Source: Chloroflexota bacterium (GTDB lineage Bacteria > Chloroflexota > Anaerolineae > J102). From it: a DNA stretch of 10,492 bases. The stretch lies in assembly GCA_003353825.1 (NCBI GenBank), contig PIVW01000182.1, positions 1 through 10,492 of the forward strand. Reading direction: 5' to 3'. A model generated the notes under the pieces. It was not told the origin of the DNA, did not search any database, and saw nothing but the letters and a program-made list of their open reading frames with translations. The position numbers and the translations under genes are program-made. Each line of letters starts with the position of its first letter. The stretch's first letter is position 1. Below, one piece after another: positions 1 through 6,091 of the stretch.

Positions 1-2111
1 CAGCAGGTGCTCAAACATATGCGCTCCTTTGTGAATTGTTTGCGTAAGTTTGCCACCTGTCCCACTTTTGGTCGAATTTCACTTCGCCCTATTTATCCGC
101 ATTGTTAAGGTACAGCACCCGGCAGATTACTCATAACATTTTGGGAACTTTCAAGACCCTCGGTGAAGTCCTCTTGGATGAGTCGGTCAACGACCAGGAA
201 TTGCGCAAGACGATGTTTGATCATGTAGATAGAGGCACTCTGGTTTCCCAGATGAATGCCGTTGACATCTGGCTCTCAGGCAAGTACAGCCATCCCTTCA
301 ACCTGGTCGTACAGCGACATAGCTATCTGCGCCAATTTGCGCCCACTTTTCTAGCGCACCTCGAGTTTCATCAGGAAGAAGGAGTGCATTCTCCGGTCAT
401 TGAGGCAATTCAACTCTTGCAAGAACTCGACGATCAGAACAAACGCAAGCTGCCAGAAGATGCCCCACTTGGTTTTCTGTCTCGTACTCTACGGCCCCAG
501 GTCGTACAAAACGGGACTATAAACAAACGGGCGTGGGAGTGCGCCCTGCTGACAGCCATTCGCGACGAGGTCAAATCGGGCAATCTCTACGTCCACCAGA
601 GTAAACGTTTTGGTCGCTTCGAGAATTTCTTTATATCCAAGGCGCAATGGGAATTCCGGCGAAAAAGTTTCTTCGAGCGTGCGGAGCTCCCCATCAGGGC
701 GGAAGAAGTGGAGGCACACCTGACTCAACGTTTGAATCGAGCCTATGATCGGTTCCTGAAGTTTCTACCAGACAACACCTATGCCAGCATCAAAGATGAC
801 CAGTGGGCGCTTTCATCTGACCCTGCTGAAAAATCAGGAGAGGCCGCTGAACAAAGACTCGCTGAACTCAGAGCATGGCTCTCCGAGCATCTACGAACCA
901 TCAAGCTCGCAGATCTCCTGATCGAGGTCGATAACGAGCTGGGTTTTACCCGCACCTTCATGACCTCCGCCCAACAGAAGCAACGACAGGCAGAACACGT
1001 ATGCCTCATCTTGGCGGCCATCATGGCCCACGGTTGTAACATCGGTCCGTACACGATGGCGCAACTCACTGATGATGTCAGCTATGAGCAAATTAGGCGG
1101 GTCACTGATTGGCAACTCACTGAAGAGGCTCAGCGTAGTGCCTTGGCTCAAGTGGTCAACGCTATCAGCAGGCTTGATGTCTCACAAGCCTGGGGCAGCG
1201 GTAAGACTTCCAGCAGCGATGGCCAGCGCTTCTCCCTCAATCAAAGGGTGCTGCAGCAAACGTACAGCCACAAGCTACGTGACTTCGCCCTCGAATTCTA
1301 CTCTTTTATTGCCGACAACTACTCGCCTTTCTACAGTACAGCCATCGAATGCACGGATCGCGATGCCGCCTATGTTCTGGATGGCCTTCTCTATAATGAA
1401 AGCGATTTAGCCCTCGAAGAACATTACACCGACACGCACGGGTACACCGAAATTAACTTCGCCGCCTTTGCGATGCTCGGTCGCCGCTTTGCTCAGCGCA
1501 TTCGAGGACTACATAAGCAGCGCATCTATCGCATTGATGATGACAAAGACTATGGCCCCCTCGTCCCTCTGATTGAACGACGAGACCGTCTTATTCACTT
1601 GGACTAGATTTGCGAGCAGTGGGATCGCATGGGGCACTTCTACGTTTCTCTGGAAAATGGCCATGCCACAGCCTCAACTGCTATGAAACGTTTGGCAGCA
1701 TTCCCTGGCAAAAATCACTTTTACCGAGCCAACCGTGAACTGGGCCGTGTATTCAAGACCGAATACATCCTCCAGTATATGTCAGACCCCCTTGTGCGAC
1801 AACGCGTCCGGCGTGGCTTGCTCAAAGGAGAACAACTCAATGCCCTCGCCCGACAAGTTGCCTATGGCAAGCAGGGTAAAATCACCCAGCGAGACCTTCA
1901 AGCAATGAAGAATACCAGCAGCTGCTTGACCCTACTCATGGCCTGCATTATCTATTGGCAAGCCCAAGAGATCAATCGGGTTGTGCTGGAGCGCGATCCC
2001 CTTGAAGCAGATGTAGATTTGTCTCTCTTGGAACACATTAGCCCCATTGGGTGGGACAACATCATTCTTTACGGTGAGTATGTCCTCAATCGAAATCTGG
2101 TTCTGGTGTAG
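1..2111 (+). pseudogene. tnpA: Tn3-family transposase (TnpA), C-terminal two thirds, disrupted
   Basis: This is the DDE transposase of a Tn3-type transposon, which carries out replicative transposition by binding 38-bp ends. Family proteins are about 950-1000 residues; about 670 codons are visible here and the N-terminal DNA-binding part lies upstream of the window. The main open stretch runs 102-1607 in frame 3. The first catalytic Asp is in SSSDGQRF (about codon 373 counted from 102) and the second in HYTDTHGY (about 444). The reading then hits TAG at 1605-1607 and continues in the same frame with ICEQWDRMGHF to 2111. That last part carries the catalytic Glu in LLKGEQLNALAR and the typical ending HISPIGWDNIILYGEY. 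The D-D-E spacing fits Tn3. Before position 102 the similarity appears to hop from frame 3 (YALLCEL) to frame 2 (LVEFHFALFIRIVKV) and back to frame 3, with a TAA at 45-47, so the 5' part looks frameshifted as well. The TTG at 102 is not a credible start. The family call is firm; the exact frameshift sites are less so. Confidence 0.9.
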
Positions 2112-2120
2112 AAGTCTGTC

Positions 2121-2158
2121 CTTAGCGTATATCTACGCGCGAAAATCCCTAGTACCCT
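2121..2158 (+). repeat. Right terminal inverted repeat of the Tn3-family element (38 bp)
   Basis: It begins 9 bases after the transposase stop with CTTAGCGTAT and ends AGTACCCT. Read inward from the element's end on the - strand, it finishes in ATACGCTAAG, which closely matches the conserved inner end (TACGCTAAG) of Tn501/Tn21-type 38-bp repeats. It also contains the expected GATTTTCG-like core. The length is exactly 38 if the outermost base is 2158. The outer end is AGGGTAC on the - strand, not the usual GGGG, so the boundary may be off by a base. The left repeat is outside the window, so pairing and the 5-bp target duplication could not be checked. Confidence 0.75.
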
Positions 2159-2181
2159 AAGAACGACTGTATGCGCTGGCA

Positions 2182-2448
2182 ATGCTGTCTGAAGAAACGA
2201 TGGTGGATGAGCAGGATAATGGCCCGGAAATCCTCATCTTTAGAGCCAATGAAACGCGTTTCGGCTCGATGTCGATTCCTCCCTCTCTCCCGCAGATCGC
2301 GACGCTAGTACTCGGCAACATGGATGGCCACAGGCAGGCGTCGCTAACTATTACAAGCGATCCATCTGCGTTGCCTTGGCCTGTGGCCACCCAATTGTTG
2401 AATCAGATTATCTTTTTAATCGAAGAACCCCTGGCGTTGCTGTTCTAA
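2182..2448 (+). CDS. Hypothetical protein, 88 aa, possibly a gene remnant beside the Tn3 end
   Basis: I do not recognise this protein. The frame is open from 2161, directly after a TAA formed at the edge of the transposon end (2158-2160), through to 2448. The first ATG is at 2182 and another is at 2200 (MVDEQDNG). Neither has a convincing Shine-Dalgarno site; only GAAG lies in front of 2200. The protein has no membrane segment or signal peptide. It is acidic at the N-terminus, with a likely beta-rich centre (EILIFRANETRFGSMSI) and a hydrophobic C-terminal helix (NQIIFLIEEPLALLF). It converges on the - strand gene ending at 2453. Codon use looks ordinary. It could be the 3' part of a gene cut by the Tn3 insertion, an intact small gene, or a chance ORF. 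Confidence 0.45.
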   Translation: MLSEETMVDEQDNGPEILIFRANETRFGSMSIPPSLPQIATLVLGNMDGHRQASLTITSDPSALPWPVATQLLNQIIFLIEEPLALLF

Positions 2449-2452
2449 GACT

Positions 2453-2749
2453 TTAGCCGGCGATTGAAAGCACAAGCGAGAAGAAGCCAATCCACAGGAT
2501 ATTGAGCACGATCCCCAAGATCGCTAATGGAGTTGAACGTTCTTGATTGATGACGGCGATGATCCCGCTCAAGAGGCCTAGTAATGCTGGAAGGATCAAC
2601 GTGATCACTCCAATCCAGCGCTGTGTGGACGAGGGTAGCCCAGCGAGCGAAGCGTCCAAAAAAATCGATGTGGCCAGAAGGAAACCGAGCGCCAGAGCCA
2701 GCAGGGAAAATGAGGCAAGTGTGTATCGCATCATGGTGTACGACCGCAT
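2453..2749 (-). CDS. Small integral membrane protein, three predicted TM segments
   Basis: A hydrophobic protein of 98 aa from the ATG at 2749 (MRSYTMMRYTLASFSLL). It has three likely membrane helices: about residues 9-28 (LASFSLLALALGFLLATSIF), about 45-66 (IGVITLILPALLGLLSGIIAV) and about 75-96 (LAILGIVLNILWIGFFSLVLSI). A polar loop with QERST lies before the last helix. I do not recognise a family. The start is uncertain: a GTG at 2797 would overlap the upstream gene by 28 bases and add a polar stretch, while ATGATG at 2734 would also work. ACAGGA lies very close before 2749. It follows the stress-protein gene on the same strand by 20 bases or fewer, so co-transcription is likely. It may be a small membrane partner of that gene; this is inferred from position only. 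Confidence 0.65.
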   Translation of the reverse strand: MRSYTMMRYTLASFSLLALALGFLLATSIFLDASLAGLPSSTQRWIGVITLILPALLGLLSGIIAVINQERSTPLAILGIVLNILWIGFFSLVLSIAG

Positions 2750-2769
2750 TCCTGTCGCCAGACGGAATT

Positions 2770-3279
2770 CTAATGACCGCCACTCGGCTGTCCGCACAAT
2801 TTCGTGTACGAGCCCTTATTTTTGCTCAGCAAGTGGTAAATTGAGTCGATGGTAGGTCCCTCAGCTTGAACGACAACCACTGCACCGCCACGTTGAATAC
2901 CATGAACATATTGGCGCGTGTCACATTCACAGTCACTGTAACCAATGAAAATGCCGAGGAACGCACCCACAAATGCGCCTGTCAGACCAAACAGTACGAC
3001 GAGTACAAGAGATTGTTGAAGCACTGCCAGCCCCATACGGAGATTGTCAACCCCCGCCATGAAACCCACAACTCCGAAGACAAAGGCACCTATGATAGTG
3101 GCAACTCCAACCAGCTTCCAGTTCAAAGAGCCAAACCTGGTCTCATCCAGGCACCTGCCCAATGCCTCGGCATCCACAACGACCCGGGCTACATCTGGTG
3201 TGAGACCAGCCGCCTGCAAGGAATCCAAGGCACGTTCCGCCTCATTGTTTGATTGAAATAGGGCGCCTATAGTTGTCAT
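2770..3279 (-). CDS. General stress protein 17M-like protein with two glycine-rich membrane segments
   Basis: The 169-aa product starts MTTIGALFQSNNEAERALDSLQAAG, a beta-alpha start typical of the YflT / general stress protein 17M-like N-terminal fold (a loose family resemblance). Two glycine-rich hydrophobic segments follow, at about residues 56-77 (LVGVATIIGAFVFGVVGFMAG) and 91-114 (LVLVVLFGLTGAFVGAFLGIFIG). The C-terminal soluble part (GGAVVVVQAEGPTIDSIYHLL) resembles the second half of the same small alpha/beta fold. The start is well supported by AAGGAG seven to eight bases before the ATG. The ATG overlaps the TGA of the upstream dehydrogenase remnant (ATGA), so translation may be coupled. 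Members of this group are induced by stress or cold in several bacteria; their biochemical role is not known. A short membrane protein follows. Confidence 0.75.
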   Translation of the reverse strand: MTTIGALFQSNNEAERALDSLQAAGLTPDVARVVVDAEALGRCLDETRFGSLNWKLVGVATIIGAFVFGVVGFMAGVDNLRMGLAVLQQSLVLVVLFGLTGAFVGAFLGIFIGYSDCECDTRQYVHGIQRGGAVVVVQAEGPTIDSIYHLLSKNKGSYTKLCGQPSGGH

Positions 3280-3740
3280 AATATCTCCTTTTCAAGATCC
3301 TGAATTGGCGGTGTGTCTAAAGATATGACAATGAACTCCCACGTGGTGCCACGACCTCTGCATAGTACCTGGAACTTTGCTCGTTCGTCAAACGTTGCCC
3401 TTCGCAGGCGACAGCCCCTGCGAGTGTTTTTTAGAGGGATTCCGAGTTTTGTAGCAGCCTCGAGATCGATCGAATCATAACCAAGCCCTGCGCGTATGAG
3501 ACCTCGGCATTTAACCAGTTTCTGCAATACAGACCCCGGCAGCAATGGACGAATCGTCTGGATGATGACTAGATCGGCATCAGAAGCAGCTTCTATGACA
3601 GCATGTTCGTCATGATATTGGCCGATGACGAGCCTGCCATCGGCAGCATGAATGACATCGTGCATGTACGCCAGGACGGGCGGGGTGATATCAAAGAGAT
3701 CGTCGTCGTAATCGATCAGGACTACCTTGTGACTGGGCAT
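3276..3740 (-). pseudogene. Truncated D-isomer-specific 2-hydroxyacid dehydrogenase (N-terminal remnant)
   Basis: The first 105 residues or so read as the N-terminal half of the catalytic domain of a D-3-phosphoglycerate/D-2-hydroxyacid dehydrogenase. The protein opens MPSHKVVLIDYDDDLFDI, then has DADLVIIQTIRPLLPGSVLQKLVKCRGLIRAGLGYDSIDLEAATKLGIPL, with the family's typical R.G.GYD.ID...A...GI pattern at about residues 83-102. The NAD-binding domain (GxGxxG) and the Arg/Glu/His catalytic residues never appear. After LKNT the sequence becomes an unrelated basic tail of about 48 residues. Intact members are about 310-350 aa; this one is 154. The start has a good CGGAG site and the stop overlaps the next start (ATGA), so it may still be transcribed and translated. 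It cannot be an active dehydrogenase. It could have arisen by deletion or by insertion of a foreign segment at about 3300-3425. Confidence 0.7.
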
Positions 3741-3815
3741 TGTAACGACTCCGTGTGGTTCGTAGATTTTATCCGGTCTAAATCCTCACGTTTTACGTTT
3801 CATGCTTCATGTAGG

Positions 3816-3856
3816 GCTAAGGTTTTGGATGCATTTGAGTTCTGGAACCCCTTAGC
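3816..3856 (-). terminator. Imperfect stem-loop just downstream of fetB
   Basis: GCTAAGG (3816-3822) and CCTTAGC (3850-3856) are perfect inverted repeats. The pairing can be arranged as GCTAA/TTAGC plus GGTT/AACC with a two-base bulge. It begins 5 bases after the fetB stop codon on the - strand. There is no T-run after it, so it may be a Rho-dependent or RNA-stabilising hairpin rather than a classical terminator. The 120-bp gap that contains it also holds a run of ACGTTT-like words (about 3788-3806) and nothing else I can name. Confidence 0.3.
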
Positions 3857-3860
3857 GGAG

Positions 3861-4646
3861 TTAGTTCGACGGCTCCAAAAGTTTGAGTTGGTGGGCTGGG
3901 GTAAAGAATTGGCGAAATGTCAGCCATACCGCTGTCAAACCGGTAAAAGCTCCGGCGCCAATCATCATATACATGATCACAATCTGTAGCTCCACTGCCT
4001 CTAGAGGGGAGGCGCCCGCCAGGATCATGCCGGTCATCGCCCCCGGTAACTGTATGAGCCCCACCGTTTTCGTGGTATCGATCATCGGTGTCATGCCACT
4101 TTCTAAGGCCTTCTTGAGATAAGGGCTAGCAGCCCGGCGTCCGCTGGCACCCAAAGCCAGGGCTGCTTCGATTTCTGCCTGCCTGCCCGTGACCTCATCC
4201 CGAGCGCGCCCCATCACCAGAGAACAGACGTTCATCGAGTTGCCCACCACCATACCGGCAATAGGGATGATCACCTGTGTCGAAAACTGGAAAATATTCA
4301 GAACGAGCAACAAACCTAACGTCAGGGTAGCTCCGATCGAGATCGATATCAACGCCACCCGCCAGGCATTCGGCACCCCTTTCCCTCGCTTGCCAGAAGT
4401 ATAAGCCGCGATCACTACCATGATGACGATGATCAATACGATGAGCCCCGGCTGGTCGGTGTCGAACACAAAGGTCAGGGCATAGCCTATGGCGATGAGC
4501 TGAATGAATGCTCGAAAGGAGGCCATAAACATAGATTTTTCCAGATCGAGATTCTGCCAACGACTGATGGCGGCAGCCGCCAGAACGAGAGCAAACGCGG
4601 CCAAGATACGGACGAGGTCAACGGGGAAGGATGTCAATAGATTCAT
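3861..4646 (-). CDS. fetB: FetB/YbbM-family ABC transporter permease (UPF0014)
   Basis: This is the membrane subunit of a FetAB-type exporter, 261 aa, matching the roughly 259 aa of E. coli FetB. In E. coli the pair exports iron and lowers oxidative stress; the substrate here is inferred only from the family. About seven hydrophobic segments are visible. Family motifs in order are SFRAFIQLIAIGYAL (43-57), AAYTSGKRGKGVPNA (80-94), PIAGMVVGNSMN (128-139), the coupling region ALALGAS (162-168), and MTPMIDTTKTVGLIQLPGAMTGMILAGASP (185-214). I chose the ATG at 4646 because GGAG lies six bases before it. An ATG four codons earlier (4658) has no ribosome binding site and would place that GGAG inside the gene. 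It starts 14 bases after the fetA stop, so the two form an operon. Confidence 0.93.
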   Translation of the reverse strand: MNLLTSFPVDLVRILAAFALVLAAAAISRWQNLDLEKSMFMASFRAFIQLIAIGYALTFVFDTDQPGLIVLIIVIMVVIAAYTSGKRGKGVPNAWRVALISISIGATLTLGLLLVLNIFQFSTQVIIPIAGMVVGNSMNVCSLVMGRARDEVTGRQAEIEAALALGASGRRAASPYLKKALESGMTPMIDTTKTVGLIQLPGAMTGMILAGASPLEAVELQIVIMYMMIGAGAFTGLTAVWLTFRQFFTPAHQLKLLEPSN

Positions 4647-4657
4647 AGATATCTCCA
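4647..4657 (-). promoter_or_regulatory. Ribosome binding site that decides the fetB start
   Basis: On the - strand GGAG (4656-4653) is followed by six bases and the ATG at 4646. The eight bases touching the ATG are the palindrome AGATATCT, which also abuts the fetA start (5372-5379). Confidence 0.6.
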
Positions 4658-4660
4658 TTG

Positions 4661-5371
4661 TTATTCTGAAGGCAGGTTGCTGAGTACCTGTTGGGGCGTG
4701 CCAAAATCGGCTACACTGCCCTTATCCAAAAGCACGACACGATCCGCTGTGCGCCGGGCCTGCGCGATGTCATGCGTGACCCAGACCAGGGTCATTCCTA
4801 ATTCACGCCTCAGTTTGAGCAAAGTAGATTCTATATGGCGGGCTGAGACGGCATCCAGTGCACTGGTGGGTTCATCTAACAAGAGTGCCCGAGGTTGTGT
4901 CGCCAACGAGCGTGCCAGGGCAACACGTTGCTGTTCGCCACCAGATAGTTCTCTTGTCGGGCGATCTACATAGTCGGGCGTCAGATCAGTCTGCATCATC
5001 AGTGCTTGTAATTCGTCAGCGCTGAGCTTCTTATCTCGCAACGCTGGACCGTAGCCGATATTCTCGGCGACAGTGCCTGGAAATAGTGCCTGTTTCTGAA
5101 AAACCATGCCCACACGCCGGCGCAACTCCACGACTTCTTTGTTCACCACATCTTCTCCTTCAACAAATACAGTCCCGTGTGGCGGTTCTGTCAGGCGATT
5201 GATGCACCTAAGTAGACTGCTCTTGCCACTGCCGCTGGGCCCAACCAGACAGACAATCGCCCCCGGTTCTACCCATAAGCTGACATCATCGAGTACCGTG
5301 CGGGTAGCTCTCATCAGCGTGAGATGAACGATTTCGATGCTGGTGGAAGGATTCGAAACAGGTGTGTGCAT
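4661..5371 (-). CDS. fetA: FetA/YbbL-family ABC transporter ATP-binding protein
   Basis: This 236-aa protein is the cytoplasmic ATPase that should drive the FetB permease encoded next to it. All nucleotide-binding motifs are intact: Walker A GPSGSGKS (44-51), Q-loop Gln in MVFQKQ (92), signature LSGGEQQ (142-148), Walker B ALLLDE (162-167), D-loop SALD (170-173) and the H-loop His in WVTHD (200). Length and motif spacing are normal. The pairing with a UPF0014 permease marks this as the FetAB/YbbLM system and not phosphate PstB, which the ATPase alone resembles. The ATG at 5371 has only a weak ribosome site (CCAAGATATCT before ATG). The neighbouring genes (VOC protein upstream, stress-type protein downstream) would suit a metal/oxidative-stress role, but this is inference. 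The gene looks complete and functional. Confidence 0.93.
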   Translation of the reverse strand: MHTPVSNPSTSIEIVHLTLMRATRTVLDDVSLWVEPGAIVCLVGPSGSGKSSLLRCINRLTEPPHGTVFVEGEDVVNKEVVELRRRVGMVFQKQALFPGTVAENIGYGPALRDKKLSADELQALMMQTDLTPDYVDRPTRELSGGEQQRVALARSLATQPRALLLDEPTSALDAVSARHIESTLLKLRRELGMTLVWVTHDIAQARRTADRVVLLDKGSVADFGTPQQVLSNLPSE

Positions 5372-5433
5372 AGATATCTTGGCTGCCAGGATTATCGCAC
5401 GATCGGGGATACCGAGAGCGAGTATCGACTTCG

Positions 5434-5463
5434 ACTATAAGCCCCTTCCTTTGGCGGCTCCAA
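5434..5463 (-). promoter_or_regulatory. Possible sigma-70-type promoter for fetAB
   Basis: In the 158-bp gap before fetA, the - strand carries TTGGAG (5463-5458), an 18-base spacer and TATAGT (5439-5434), about 60 bases before the fetA ATG. The match is moderate and could be chance. Nothing else stands out in the gap. Confidence 0.25.
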
Positions 5464-5529
5464 GTCTTACCGATTGCGGATTTTTGATACACCTCAATTG
5501 ATCTGAGACCGTTGTTAAGTGTCCAAAAA

Positions 5530-5952
5530 TCAGAGTGTCTGGAAGAATTCGATCTCTTCACCGCTGGAGCCCTTGAAGAAGGCATAGATAACTTGCATGG
5601 CGCCCAGGTCTGCTTCGGTTGGCTCGATCGTGATCTCATATCCATGCCCACGTACATGTTCTATGGCGGCATGAGTATCCAGTGTGGCTAATGCAAAGTG
5701 GATGAGCGGACCATTTGTTGCGGGTTCGGTGGGGGCTGGTGTATCAGCCGTGGGTTGGAACAGCTCGATATGGCTACCATCGCCGATATCCAGCAGGGTG
5801 ATCTTGCGCTCCGCTGATCCAAACTCGGCCACCCACTTCATGCCCAACACTTCCTGATAGAGGTGCAACGACGCATCCCAATCGCGAGTTTGGATGGCAA
5901 TGTGGTGTGACCCGCATCCTTGAATTACGTTATTTTCAGTTCCGATTGTCAT
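5530..5952 (-). CDS. VOC-family protein (glyoxalase/bleomycin-resistance/dioxygenase fold)
   Basis: A 140-aa single-unit VOC protein with two beta-alpha-beta-beta-beta modules. The four usual metal ligand positions are occupied: His17 in GSHHIAIQT, Glu63 in SHIELFQP, His85 in PLIHFALAT and Glu135 in EEIEFFQ. Between them, LYQEVLGMK (31-39) is the typical first helix end. The H/E/H/E set fits a glyoxalase I or methylmalonyl-CoA epimerase-like enzyme, but substrate cannot be told from this. Start: ATG at 5952 with AAGGAG seven bases upstream. The frame stays open to 6213, but that extra stretch is unlike any VOC N-terminus and runs through an inverted repeat and the end of the upstream gene. 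It lies 124 bases downstream of the TPR-like gene on the same strand. Confidence 0.85.
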   Translation of the reverse strand: MTIGTENNVIQGCGSHHIAIQTRDWDASLHLYQEVLGMKWVAEFGSAERKITLLDIGDGSHIELFQPTADTPAPTEPATNGPLIHFALATLDTHAAIEHVRGHGYEITIEPTEADLGAMQVIYAFFKGSSGEEIEFFQTL

Positions 5953-5979
5953 AGAAAATCTCCTTTTGGTGGCAAAGTG

Positions 5980-6091
5980 GTATCTTCTCAATATCCCGGG
6001 GCACTCGCCAAATAAGTTCGGACTCTTGGGCGCGCCGCCGCACGTCCACCTACGTGGAGGGGTTTGTTCCCCCAAGTTATTGAGAAGATAC
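5980..6091. repeat. Perfect 14-bp inverted repeat enclosing 84 bases (MITE-like or RNA structure)
   Basis: GTATCTTCTCAATA at 5980-5993 is matched exactly by its reverse complement at 6078-6091. The enclosed segment is GC-rich in the middle (GGGCGCGCCGCCG at 6028-6040) and contains a small hairpin TCCAC/GTGGA (6045-6058). The right arm overlaps the 3' end of the upstream gene and supplies the TAA at 6077-6079. No target duplication is obvious at the outer edges (AAAGTG versus TTCAGG). It may be a small non-autonomous element, a long-range RNA stem, or a chance pair; a 14-base perfect match at this distance is unlikely by chance. Confidence 0.55.

Noticed and set aside
1605..1607. Programmed readthrough or recoding of the TAG inside the transposase
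   Set aside because: Other genes here end normally, there is no sign of a recoding structure, and the 5' part of the same gene also appears frameshifted. Simple decay explains it better.
2866..3252. Plus-strand ORF of 128 codons opposite the stress-protein gene
   Set aside because: It lies antisense to a gene with a strong ribosome site and clear membrane segments; its product is low-complexity and looks like a shadow.
3603..3989. Plus-strand ORF of 128 codons across the dehydrogenase remnant and the end of fetB
   Set aside because: It is antisense to two recognisable coding sequences and has no family resemblance.
5286..5657. Minus-strand ORF of 123 codons between the VOC gene and fetA
   Set aside because: It overlaps both genes in another frame and gives a low-complexity Ser/Arg-rich product, so it is not credible.
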